Assembly (NCBI GenBank): GCA_031178065.1
Contig: JAPSJS010000033.1
Coordinates: forward strand, 1-38,916
DNA: 38,916 bases
Origin: Altererythrobacter sp.
GTDB taxonomy: Bacteria > Pseudomonadota > Alphaproteobacteria > Sphingomonadales > Sphingomonadaceae
Direction of reading: 5' to 3'
The notes beneath the pieces are model-generated. The model saw only the letters and a program-made list of their open reading frames with translations. It was not told where the DNA came from and made no database searches. Position 1 is the first letter of the stretch. Every line of letters begins with the position of its first letter. Position numbers and translations under genes: made by a program. Below are positions 1 through 8,177 of the stretch, one piece after another.

Positions 1-30
1 CACGACCCGGCGTGGGCGGCTCATGGTTTC

Positions 31-145
31 CCCCCTCCCGCTTGCGGGAGGGGTCGGGGGTGGGGATGGGCGGCAAGGCCCACCCCGCTGCGACTAGGCG
101 GCTGGCGCCGCCAAGTCTCGCGCCCCTCCCGCAAGCGAGAGGGGG
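31..145. repeat. GC-rich palindromic repeats (REP-like)
   Basis: Two palindromes lie in the gene-free start of the window. Arms of ten bases (CCCCTCCCGC and its complement) pair at 32-53 around a two-base centre. A similar element at 123-144 pairs with one mismatch. Between them is G/C-rich sequence that codes for nothing recognisable. The second element lies about 20 bases beyond the stop of the minus-strand LOG gene and could act as its terminator. Related CCCTCTCCCC palindromes occur at 20272 and 38882, so this looks like a dispersed intergenic family. Confidence 0.55.
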
Positions 146-163
146 CAGCAAGGCGCGCGGCGA

Positions 164-745
164 TCACAGGTCGCTCGCCTTCATCTGGAAGATCGGGGTG
201 TGCGGTCGGTAAGCGGCCATCCGGTCCAGCAGCGCGGGCAGAGTCGGTTCGGCGATGACGATACCCTGATGCGCGGGCCGGACGAAACCCACTTCGGCCA
301 TGTGCCGGTTGAACGCGATCAGATGATCGTAGAACCCGAAGGCGTTGAGCAGGCCCACGGGCTTGGTGTGATAGCCGAGCTGCGCCCAGCTCACTGCTTC
401 CCACAGCTCGTCCATCGTTCCAACGCCGCCCGGGATGGTGACGAACCCGTCGGAAAGGTCGGTGAAGCGCTGCTTGCGCTCGTGCATGCCGGTGACGGTG
501 TGGAGCTCGGTGCAATCGGTATTGGCCACCTCGCTGCCGGCGAGCGCATCCGGGATCACCCCGATCACCTCGCCCCCGGCATCGAGCGCGCCGCTCGCCA
601 CCGCTCCCATCAGCCCGAGCCGCCCGCCGCCATAGACGACCCCGATCCCCCGCTCCGCCAAGGTGCGCCCGACCTCACGGGCCAGCTCGATGTAACGCGG
701 ATCGGCGGGCGTCGCGGACCCGCAATAGACGGCAAGGCGGTTCAT
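164..745 (-). CDS. LOG family protein (TIGR00730-type)
   Basis: Predicted 193-residue soluble protein of the lysine-decarboxylase-like/LOG family. Characterised members release cytokinin bases from riboside 5'-monophosphates or cleave nucleoside monophosphates. It begins AVYCGS, has the nucleotide-binding VYGGGRLGLMGAVA stretch near residue 50 and the family signature PGGVGTMDELWE near residue 105. I start it at MNRLAVYCGS because homologues begin there and AAAGAG lies just upstream; a further 12 in-frame residues upstream look non-native. It follows crtI on the same strand after an 85-base gap, so it may be transcribed with the carotenoid genes. A role in carotenoid synthesis is not implied. 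The family call is firm; the substrate is unknown. Confidence 0.9.
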   Translation of the reverse strand: MNRLAVYCGSATPADPRYIELAREVGRTLAERGIGVVYGGGRLGLMGAVASGALDAGGEVIGVIPDALAGSEVANTDCTELHTVTGMHERKQRFTDLSDGFVTIPGGVGTMDELWEAVSWAQLGYHTKPVGLLNAFGFYDHLIAFNRHMAEVGFVRPAHQGIVIAEPTLPALLDRMAAYRPHTPIFQMKASDL

Positions 746-830
746 GCCGCGCTCTTTGGCCCGGCGCGGCCCATTGGGCAATGATTCACGCAGACGCTCT
801 ATCCCTGCCGGCGAGACCGCTGCCGGAGGA

Positions 831-2393
831 TCATCCGGCCAGGTCTCCGATCATCAGTCCCGCCGTGGCCTTGGCGCTGGCGACGACGCCGGGGATGCCG
901 GCGCCCGGGTGCGTGCCGGCGCCGACGAGGTAGAAGTTGCCGATCTCGTCGTCGCGGTTATGGGCGCGGAAATATGCGCTCTGGGTCAGGATCGGCTCGA
1001 GGCTGAAGGCGCTGCCGAGGTGCGCATTGAGATCGAGCGCGAAATCGCGCGGGGCGTAGTGGAACTTGGTCACGATCCGGTCGTGGATGTCGGGGATCAG
1101 CCGCCGGCCGACTTCATCGAGCACGCGCTTCTCCAGCACCGGGCCCATCTGCTCCCAGTCTATCGCCAGCTTGCCGAGATGCGCCACCGGGATCAGCGCG
1201 TAGAAGGTCGAGCGGCCCGGCGGCGCGAGGCCCGGGTCGGTCACAGTCGGGTGGTGGAGATAGATCGAGAAGTCCGCCGGCAGCACGCCGTGCTCGTAGA
1301 TGTCGGCCAGCAGGCCGCGGTAGCGCGGGCCGAACAGGATCGTGTGGTGCGGGATGCCCGGCCAGGTCCCCTCGAGCCCGAAGTGGACCACGAACAGGCT
1401 CGGCGAGAACCGCTTGCGCGCGAGCTTGCGGGCATAGTGCGCGCCGCGCCGGGTGCCGCGCAGCAGGTCGCGGTAGGTGTGCATCACATCGGCATTGCTG
1501 GCCACCGCGTCGAAGCTCTCGCGCCAGCCGCAGCCCGTCTCGACCTCGGTCGCGCGGTTGCCGATCGTGTGCACGCGGGTGACCGCATCGCCCAGCCGCA
1601 CGGTCCCGCCGAGCCGCTCGAAGTGCCGTACCATGCCCGCGACGAGCCGGTTGGTGCCGCCGCGCGCCCACCACACGCCGCCGTCCTTCTCCAGCTTGTG
1701 GATCAGCGCGTAGATCGCGCTCGCGGTCATCGGATTGCCGCCGACCAGAAGCGTGTGGAAGCTGAATGCCTCGCGCAGCTTCTCGTCCTCGATGAAGCGC
1801 GAGACCATCGAATAGACCGAGCGCCAGGCCTGGTGCTGGATCAGCGTCGGCGCGGCCTTGAGCATCGACTTGAAGTCGAGGAACGGCACGGCGCCGAACC
1901 GCTGATAACCGTCGCGATAGACGCCCGCCGAATAGGCGAGAAATTCCTGGTAGCCGGCGACGTCGGCGGCGTTGACCTTGGCGATCTCCGCGTTGAGGCT
2001 CGCCTCGTCGTTCGAATAGTCGAAGGTCACCCCGTCGGGCCAGTTGAGGCGGTAGAAGGGGGCAACTTTCAGCAGCTCGACGTCTTCGGCCATGTCGTGG
2101 CCCGACAGTGTCCATAGCTCGCGCAGGCTGGCCGGATCGGTAATGACGGTCGGCCCCGCGTCGAACGTGAAGCCCTCGCGCTCCCACACGTAGGCGCGCC
2201 CCCCGGGCTTGTCGCGCGCCTCGACCACGGTGGTCGCGATCCCCGCCGACTGCAGCCGGATGGCGAGCGCCAGTCCGCCAAAGCCCGACCCGATCACGCA
2301 GGCGCGCTTGCTTCCCATCGGGGCGGGCGCGGCCTGCACTTCTTCCCCGGAAAGCTCCGGAAGGAACGAAGGCTGGGTTTCGGATTCGCTCAT
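831..2393 (-). CDS. crtI: phytoene desaturase
   Basis: CrtI-type desaturase of 520 residues, a FAD-dependent enzyme that converts phytoene to lycopene at the membrane. An N-terminal dinucleotide-binding motif GSGFGGLALAIRLQSAG is followed by the FAD-contact VVEARDKPGGRAYVWE. The C-terminal signature of bacterial phytoene dehydrogenases is present (YLVGAGTHPGAGIPGV, then SAKATAGLM). The chosen start, MSESETQPS, overlaps the crtY stop as ATGA, which suggests translational coupling. A second in-frame Met 25 residues later (MGSKRACVIG) is a possible alternative. Length matches the family. Phytoene synthase (crtB) is not next to it in this window, so the first committed step must be encoded elsewhere. 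Confidence 0.95.
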   Translation of the reverse strand: MSESETQPSFLPELSGEEVQAAPAPMGSKRACVIGSGFGGLALAIRLQSAGIATTVVEARDKPGGRAYVWEREGFTFDAGPTVITDPASLRELWTLSGHDMAEDVELLKVAPFYRLNWPDGVTFDYSNDEASLNAEIAKVNAADVAGYQEFLAYSAGVYRDGYQRFGAVPFLDFKSMLKAAPTLIQHQAWRSVYSMVSRFIEDEKLREAFSFHTLLVGGNPMTASAIYALIHKLEKDGGVWWARGGTNRLVAGMVRHFERLGGTVRLGDAVTRVHTIGNRATEVETGCGWRESFDAVASNADVMHTYRDLLRGTRRGAHYARKLARKRFSPSLFVVHFGLEGTWPGIPHHTILFGPRYRGLLADIYEHGVLPADFSIYLHHPTVTDPGLAPPGRSTFYALIPVAHLGKLAIDWEQMGPVLEKRVLDEVGRRLIPDIHDRIVTKFHYAPRDFALDLNAHLGSAFSLEPILTQSAYFRAHNRDDEIGNFYLVGAGTHPGAGIPGVVASAKATAGLMIGDLAG

Positions 2394-3571
2394 CTGCGGG
2401 GACCTTGCAGCGGCGCACCCCTGCGTGCAAGCGCGGCTATTGCACGGCTCACCGGAACCGGCGGACGGCCGAGCAGCACGCGCGCCTTGTCGGCCGCGGT
2501 CGACCGGGCGGCGTAGAAGCGCTCGACCAGCCCCTCGGGCAGGTGGTAGAAGCGCTCGAACACGCGGTAGCGTGCCTCCGGCCGGGCGGCTCCGAACAGC
2601 ATCGAACCGAGGCGGCGGTAGAAGCGCGTGCGGCGCCACAGACGCCGCGCGCGGGCGTCGATCAGGGCGGCGAGTTGGTCGCCCGGCAGCCGCGCCTCCG
2701 CGGCCACGGCAAGCGCGGTCTCGACCGCAAAGGGCAGCGTGTAGCTCGTCAGCGGATGGAGGAACCCGCCTCGCGCGCCGGCGCGGGCGACGCCCGCCAC
2801 GGCCGCCTCGCGCTGCCAGGCGGCGAAGTCGCCCCCGGTGATCACCGGCAGCACACCGGTCTCGCCGCCGAGGATCTCGCCCTCGAACCCGTGCTGCAGG
2901 CAATAGCGGTCGATGCGGGAGGACAGCGCGCCGCGGTCGAGCTCGGGCCTGTCCTGGTAATAGGTATCCTCGATAAACAGCTCGTCGGCGCCGAGCGGGA
3001 GGACGTAGACGAAGCGGTAGCCGCCGCGCTGTTCGACCGTGGCATCCATCACGATCGGGCGGGCAATCCCGTGGGGCCGCGCGGTGCGCAGATGGCGGCC
3101 CATGAAGACCTGCCACCCGCCGCACAGCTGCGCGCTGGGCACGAAACCGCGGCAGTCGATCACCGCGCGCGCCGCGATCCGCTCGCCGCTCGCCAGTGTC
3201 ACGCCCTCGGCATCGAGCGCCGCGACCGCACGCCCGCTCAGCATCGCACCCTCGGGCAGCTCCCGCCGCAGCCCGGCGTCGAACTCGGCGGAGGAAAGCG
3301 AGCTGTACCGCGTGCGCAGTGCGCGCACGTAGGAGGGAAAGCGCACCTCGTAGCCGTCCCAGGCAGTCGTGCGGAACCGTGCGAGCAGCGCCGCGCCCTC
3401 CGCGTCGAGATCGCTGGCGAACCAGCTCCACCGGTGGTTGCCGCCCAGCACCTCGCCCTGCTCGATCAGCAGCACCGGCATGCCGGGATCCCGGCGATGC
3501 AGCGCCAGCGCGATCAGCCCCCCGGCGAGCCCGCCGCCGACGATCGCAATGTCCACCCTGCGCCCGCTCAT
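2390..3571 (-). CDS. crtY: lycopene beta-cyclase
   Basis: Lycopene cyclase of the bacterial CrtY flavoprotein family, 393 residues, which forms the beta-ionone rings of beta-carotene from lycopene. The N-terminus carries the Rossmann motif IVGGGLAGGLIALALHRR. Further family stretches are NHRWSWF near residue 45, YRFVYVLPLGADELFIEDTY in the middle and GGFLHPLTSYTLPFA in the C-terminal third. It is the first gene of a minus-strand operon crtY-crtI with a four-base stop/start overlap. The product suggests beta-carotene-derived pigments such as zeaxanthin, with hydroxylase and ketolase genes outside this window. Confidence 0.93.
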   Translation of the reverse strand: MSGRRVDIAIVGGGLAGGLIALALHRRDPGMPVLLIEQGEVLGGNHRWSWFASDLDAEGAALLARFRTTAWDGYEVRFPSYVRALRTRYSSLSSAEFDAGLRRELPEGAMLSGRAVAALDAEGVTLASGERIAARAVIDCRGFVPSAQLCGGWQVFMGRHLRTARPHGIARPIVMDATVEQRGGYRFVYVLPLGADELFIEDTYYQDRPELDRGALSSRIDRYCLQHGFEGEILGGETGVLPVITGGDFAAWQREAAVAGVARAGARGGFLHPLTSYTLPFAVETALAVAAEARLPGDQLAALIDARARRLWRRTRFYRRLGSMLFGAARPEARYRVFERFYHLPEGLVERFYAARSTAADKARVLLGRPPVPVSRAIAALARRGAPLQGPRR

Positions 3572-3691
3572 GCCCTTGGCCTAGGGCGCTTTCGCAAGCC
3601 GGGCAATCGCCGCGTCCGCCGACCACGCACCGGCGCCGAGCGGTGCGGCAGTGGCAGGGCGCGGCGTAAGGCCCTAGGAACGCGCCGCACG

Positions 3692-3706
3692 GTTGCACGT
3701 TGCAAC
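3692..3706. promoter_or_regulatory. short perfect inverted repeat upstream of mipA-like gene
   Basis: GTTGCA and TGCAAC flank three bases (CGT), ending 28 bases before the start codon of the outer-membrane protein gene. The region is divergent from crtY. The symmetry and place fit a protein-binding site. No regulator can be named from the sequence. Confidence 0.3.
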
Positions 3707-3734
3707 TTCAACGATAGCGGGGATTTGCATTACA

Positions 3735-4589
3735 ATGAGAATCACATTTCTGGCCGCAGGCGGCGCGCTTGCCGTGCTCGCCTGCCCGGCCCTGGCGCAG
3801 GAGAGCGAGGGGCCGCCGCCCTCGGAGCAGACTACCGTCTACGACGGCGACTGGGTGACCGTGGGTGCAGGCGCGGTGTACGCGCCGAGCTACGACGGGT
3901 CGGACGACTATGTGATCTTCCCGGTGCCCATGGTCATGGGGCAGATCGGGCCCGTCGGTATCAGTCCGCGCGGCGGCGGCGTGGCGCTCGACTTTATCCC
4001 GGATCCGGACGAAGGCGTGGCCTTCGATCTGGGCGTAGCGGTGGGCCTCAACTCCAATCGCGCCGACAAGATCAAGGACCCGGTGGTCGAGGCTGCGGGC
4101 GAACTCGATCGCGCGATCGAGATCGGGCCGAGCGCGGGGATCAGCATCCCGGGCGTGCTCAATCCCTACGACAGCCTCTCGTTCAATCTCGACGCGCGAT
4201 GGGACGTGGCCGGCGCGCACGAGGGCATGGTGATGAGCCCCGGCGTATCCTACTTCACGCCGCTCAGCCGCGGCATGGCCGGCGCGCTCGCGCTCAGCGC
4301 CGAGTACGTCGACGACAGCTACGCCGATTACTACTACTCAGTTTCGCCCACGCAGAGCGCTGCCAGCGGTCTGCCGCTCTATCAGGCGGAGGGCGGCTTC
4401 ACCAAGGCGGGCGCGACGGCGCTGCTCGCGGTGGATCTCGACGGCAATCTCGCGAACGGCGGTATCTCGCTATTCGGCGTCGGCGGCTATTCGCGGATGC
4501 TCGGCGACGCCAAGCGCACGCCGTACACCAGCCTGCGCGGCGACGCGGACCAGTTCTTCGCCGCACTCGGCGTCGGCTACACGTTCTAA
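3735..4589 (+). CDS. MipA/OmpV family outer-membrane protein
   Basis: Predicted 284-residue exported beta-barrel. A Sec signal peptide (MRITFLAAGGALAVLACPALA, cleaved after ALA) leads into a mature part that begins near QESEGPPP. The body has alternating hydrophobic and polar strands, the family-like stretch VGAGAVYAPSYDGSDDY, and a terminal aromatic residue (GVGYTF) as expected for BAM substrates. MipA was described as a scaffold for murein enzymes in E. coli, but most members have no proven role. I start at the Met opening the signal peptide; an upstream in-frame Met would spoil it. The gene stands alone, divergent from crtY and convergent with the S9 peptidase gene, with a terminator between. 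Confidence 0.85.
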   Translation: MRITFLAAGGALAVLACPALAQESEGPPPSEQTTVYDGDWVTVGAGAVYAPSYDGSDDYVIFPVPMVMGQIGPVGISPRGGGVALDFIPDPDEGVAFDLGVAVGLNSNRADKIKDPVVEAAGELDRAIEIGPSAGISIPGVLNPYDSLSFNLDARWDVAGAHEGMVMSPGVSYFTPLSRGMAGALALSAEYVDDSYADYYYSVSPTQSAASGLPLYQAEGGFTKAGATALLAVDLDGNLANGGISLFGVGGYSRMLGDAKRTPYTSLRGDADQFFAALGVGYTF

Positions 4590-4598
4590 ACGAAGGAA

Positions 4599-4626
4599 AA
4601 GGGGCGCGGCCGAAACCGCGCCCCTT
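4599..4626. terminator. bidirectional intrinsic terminator
   Basis: An eleven-base stem, AAGGGGCGCGG with its complement CCGCGCCCCTT, encloses a six-base loop between two convergent genes. The A and T ends give a short U run in either direction, so it can serve both the mipA-like and the S9 peptidase gene. Confidence 0.8.
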
Positions 4627-4629
4627 CCA

Positions 4630-6669
4630 TCACTTCTCCGCCGTCTCGATCGCCAGCTCCGGCCGCGGGGCGGGGAGCGGGGCGTCGCGGTCGCCGGTCT
4701 TCAGGTAGGTGTCGAACCACTCCATCATCCGCACGTTGTAGTCGTAGCGCGCGGCGGCCTTTGAGTTGCCGTGGCCTTCGCCCGGATAGAGCACCAGCCG
4801 CACCGGCGTATCGGGCTTGCGCGTCTTGATGTGGCGGTAGAGCTCATAGCTCTGCGTCGGCGAGACGCGCGTGTCGCTGTCGCCGTGCATGATCAGCAGC
4901 GGGGTCTCCGCCTTGTCGACGTGATAGATCGGGCTGCGCTCGAGCAGGTGATCCCATTCCTCCCACGGCCACTTGCGCTCGTGCACGAGGTACATCTCGT
5001 TCGGAATGTCGGTCGTGCCGAACTTGCTGATGTTGTTGGAAATGCCGACGAACATGACCCCCGCAGCGAATTCCTGCGAGTAGTAGGTCGAGCCCCAGGC
5101 GGTGGCGAACCCGCCGTAGGAGCCGCCGGTGATGCCCACCCGGTCGGGATCGGCGATCCCGGCTTCGACCAGCGCGCGCTTGCCGTCGACGAGGTCGTCG
5201 AACTCCTTGCCCGCATAGTCGGCCTGGTGCTGCTTGGCGAAGGCGACGCCGTAGCCGGTCGACCCGCGGTAGTTCGGGATGAACACCGCGTAGCCCTGGC
5301 CCGCCGCGACCTGGCCGGGCGAGCTGTAATGCGTCTGCCAGCCGTTCGTTTCGTGCGCTTCGGGCCCGCCGTGGACGTCGAAGATCACCGGCGATCCGCC
5401 GCGCGCGGGGCCGCCGACCGGCTCGATCAGCACGCCTTCGATCGCCTGCCCGTCGCGCGCGGTGTAGGTGAAGGTGCGCTGTTCGCCCATGTCGATCTCG
5501 GCCAGCCACGGGTTGTGCCGGGTCCAGCGGGTGAACCGGCCGTCGGCCACCACGAACAGCTCGGGTGGATGCTCGGGGGAGTGACCCTCGACCGCGATCG
5601 TGTTCCCGCCGACTTCCAGATCGCTCAGGATCAGCGCGCCCGGATCGTGCTCCTCCAGCAGCGCTCCGTCGGCCGAATAGATGCGCAGCACGCTCTGCGT
5701 GCCCACGTCGACGATCGCGGCGAGCCGCCCGTCGGGCAGGAATTCAGCATCGTTCGCCGCCTCGGCAGCCCCCGCGTTGAGCGCGCGGTATTCGCCGGTC
5801 GCGACGTCTGCGAGGTGCAGCGTGGTCGTCGCCGGATCGTGCGCGTCGACCCCGGCGATCAGCGCGATGCGCCGGCCGTCAGGCGAAATCTCGACGTCGC
5901 CCAGCTTGCCCGGCGTTTCGACCACTTCGATCACGCGCCCGCTGGCGAGGTCGATCACGTGCACCCGCTTGGAGGTGTAGCTGTCGTCGACCCGCGGGGA
6001 GGGCGCGCTTTCGACGATCGCGGTCTTGCCGCCCGGCGCGACCTGGATCGCGCTGACGTGACCCGGCACGGCAATTGCCTTCGGTGCCGCGTCGGGCTCC
6101 GCGCCGACGCGCGCTGCGAACAGGCGGTTGAGCTTGGCTTCCTCTTCGTAGACGACCGCGTCGAACCCGGCTTCCTTGCGCTTGTCGAGCGCCTCGTCGG
6201 GCGCGGCCGCGGCGAGCAGGTAGAGCATCGTGCCGTCGGGCGACCAGGCGTAGTCGCGCACGTCGGCCTCGGCGACTTCGGCCAGCTTGCGGTGCCCGCC
6301 GCCGTCGACCGGCATTCCCCAGACCGCGCGCTTCTCGTCCTCGGCGGTGTAGAGGAAGCTGATCATCGTTCCGTCGGGCGAGAAGCGGACGGTCGATACG
6401 TTCATGTCGGCGGGCAGGAAGGCGCGCACGCTGTCGGGGCCATAGGCGAGCTTGAGCTGCTGCCGGGTCGTCCCGTTCTCCTCGCCTTCGGTCACGTCGG
6501 GCAGGCGCGCGGTGGTGAAGGCGACGCGGCTGCCGTCGGGCGAGACCGTCAACTCGCCCAGGCTCTCCATCTTCGCCACGTCCTCGGGCGTCATCGGCCG
6601 CGCGGCGGCGGTGGCGGCGATCGAGGCGGAACCGAGCAGGGCGGCAAGGGCAAGCAGCTTGCGGGGCAT
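4630..6669 (-). CDS. S9 family serine peptidase (prolyl oligopeptidase superfamily)
   Basis: Exported peptidase of 679 residues, acylaminoacyl-peptidase or dipeptidyl-aminopeptidase like. A signal peptide ends near AATAAARP. Residues about 40-400 form a beta-propeller with repeated SPDG turns. The alpha/beta-hydrolase domain has the nucleophile in GGSYGGFATAW (Ser517), the Asp in HGDSDTRVSP (Asp599) and the His in YPGEGHGNS (His633), so the triad is intact. Members remove peptides from the N-terminus of short peptides in the periplasm. It is divergent from an amidohydrolase and a DUF885 peptidase gene that are also exported, which suggests a peptide-scavenging set. Confidence 0.93.
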   Translation of the reverse strand: MPRKLLALAALLGSASIAATAAARPMTPEDVAKMESLGELTVSPDGSRVAFTTARLPDVTEGEENGTTRQQLKLAYGPDSVRAFLPADMNVSTVRFSPDGTMISFLYTAEDEKRAVWGMPVDGGGHRKLAEVAEADVRDYAWSPDGTMLYLLAAAAPDEALDKRKEAGFDAVVYEEEAKLNRLFAARVGAEPDAAPKAIAVPGHVSAIQVAPGGKTAIVESAPSPRVDDSYTSKRVHVIDLASGRVIEVVETPGKLGDVEISPDGRRIALIAGVDAHDPATTTLHLADVATGEYRALNAGAAEAANDAEFLPDGRLAAIVDVGTQSVLRIYSADGALLEEHDPGALILSDLEVGGNTIAVEGHSPEHPPELFVVADGRFTRWTRHNPWLAEIDMGEQRTFTYTARDGQAIEGVLIEPVGGPARGGSPVIFDVHGGPEAHETNGWQTHYSSPGQVAAGQGYAVFIPNYRGSTGYGVAFAKQHQADYAGKEFDDLVDGKRALVEAGIADPDRVGITGGSYGGFATAWGSTYYSQEFAAGVMFVGISNNISKFGTTDIPNEMYLVHERKWPWEEWDHLLERSPIYHVDKAETPLLIMHGDSDTRVSPTQSYELYRHIKTRKPDTPVRLVLYPGEGHGNSKAAARYDYNVRMMEWFDTYLKTGDRDAPLPAPRPELAIETAEK

Positions 6670-6806
6670 GCGGGGAAATTCCTTTCAACTGAAACCGGCT
6701 GCCCCCGGTCATACAGTCTCTCGCGCCGAGGGCAACGGCAGGCCGTGCCGCTCTTGCGCCCGGGCGCGTGGGCGGGCATCAGGCCGGGAAAGGGAGAGGA
6801 CGCCAT

Positions 6807-8075
6807 ATGAAAATCAAAGCCCTGCTTGCCGCCGCCGGTGCGCTGGTCGCCACGCCCGCGCTGGCCGAGACCGTCGTGATCCATGCAGGCGCCGTCGTCA
6901 CCGATGCCGCGAGCGAGCCGCGCGGCCCGTCCACCATCACGGTGACCGACGGCCGCATCGTCTCGATCGCCGACGGCATCCAGCCGGCGCCCGCCGGGGT
7001 CGAAGTCGTTGCGCTGACCGACAAGACCGTGCTGCCGGGCCTGATCGACCTCCACGTCCATCTCACCGGCGACCCGGGCGGCGACTTCTGGAAGGAAGCG
7101 GTCGAACCGGAAGAGTGGGGCGTGGTCGTAGGGGCCAAGAACGCGCGGCTGACCGCGCTCGCCGGCTTCACCACCGTGCGCGAGGCGGGGAGCAGCCAGC
7201 ACTCCGGCTTCTCGCTGCGCCGCGGGACGGAGGAAGGCATGATCACCGGTCCGCGGATCGTCGCCGCCGGACCGGCGCTCGCGATCGTCGGCGGGCATGG
7301 CGACGTCACCGGCTTCCGGCCCGAGATCAACCAGATCCTCGCTTCCGGCTACGCCTGCACCGGCGCGGTCGAATGCGCGGAGAAAGTCCGCCGCGCCAGC
7401 CAGAACGGGGCCGACTGGATCAAGATCACCGCCACCGGCGGGGTGCTCAGCCAGCAGGGCCGCGGCCTCGGCGCGCACTTCACCAGCGAGGAGATGGAGG
7501 CGATCGCGGACACCGCCCACTCGCTCGGTCTCAAGGTCATGGCCCACGCCCACGGCGCGCGCGGGATCGAGGCGGCGAGCGTGGCGGGCATCGATACGAT
7601 CGAGCACGGAACCTACGTCGACGACGGCGCGATCCGGGCGATGAAGGAAAACGGCACCGTGCTCGTGCCCACGCTGATGGCGTTCCAGGGCATTTCCGAA
7701 CGGCTCGGCACCGGCACCTACACTCCGGTGGTGGAGGAGAAGGTCCGCGCCGTGGCCGAGGCCGCCAAGGTCTTCATGGGCAAGGCGCGCGATGCCGGGG
7801 TGACGATCGCCTTCGGCACCGACTCGGGCGTGTTCGAGCACGGCCGCAACGCGCAGGAATTCCGCCTGATGATGGGCCAGGGCATGTCGAGCCGCGAGGC
7901 GCTCGCCAGCGCGACCACCGTGGCCGCCGAAGTGCTCGAGATGGAGAACGAGATCGGCCGCCTCGCCCCCGGCTACTCGGCCGACATCATCGCGGTCGCC
8001 GGCAACCCGCTGGAGGACGCGACCGTGCTCGAGAACGTCGACTGGGTCATGGTCCGCGGCCGGGTGATCGAATAA
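6807..8075 (+). CDS. exported metal-dependent amidohydrolase (prolidase-like)
   Basis: Amidohydrolase-superfamily enzyme, 422 residues, with an N-terminal signal peptide ending near ATPALA. Metal-site residues are visible in order: His83 and His85 (IDLHVHL), a probable carboxylated Lys206 (DWIKITATGG), His247 (MAHAHG), His267 (TIEHGTY) and Asp339 (FGTDSGV). The sequence resembles the alphaproteobacterial Xaa-Pro or Xaa-Arg dipeptidase-like group; the precise substrate cannot be read. The strong site AGGGAGAGGA sets the start. It is divergent from the S9 peptidase gene and followed after 102 bases by a DUF885 peptidase gene, which supports a role in peptide breakdown outside the cytoplasm. Confidence 0.9.
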   Translation: MKIKALLAAAGALVATPALAETVVIHAGAVVTDAASEPRGPSTITVTDGRIVSIADGIQPAPAGVEVVALTDKTVLPGLIDLHVHLTGDPGGDFWKEAVEPEEWGVVVGAKNARLTALAGFTTVREAGSSQHSGFSLRRGTEEGMITGPRIVAAGPALAIVGGHGDVTGFRPEINQILASGYACTGAVECAEKVRRASQNGADWIKITATGGVLSQQGRGLGAHFTSEEMEAIADTAHSLGLKVMAHAHGARGIEAASVAGIDTIEHGTYVDDGAIRAMKENGTVLVPTLMAFQGISERLGTGTYTPVVEEKVRAVAEAAKVFMGKARDAGVTIAFGTDSGVFEHGRNAQEFRLMMGQGMSSREALASATTVAAEVLEMENEIGRLAPGYSADIIAVAGNPLEDATVLENVDWVMVRGRVIE

Positions 8076-8177
8076 CCGCTCGTCGACCGGCGGGCCCCGC
8101 TCATCGAAGCGCGCCCGCCATCATGGCGCAGCCGTCCTAACGCTGGCCACATAAGAACGATTCAGGGGAGATCTCGC

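Noticed and set aside
744-2117. Long open frame on the plus strand opposite crtI
   Set aside because: It is the antisense shadow of a firm gene; the translation is an Arg/Val/Glu/Asp-rich mixture without domains, as often seen in GC-rich DNA.
831-3698. Fused 955-residue protein over crtY and crtI
   Set aside because: Only the last 520 residues are CrtI; the rest is an out-of-frame reading of crtY.
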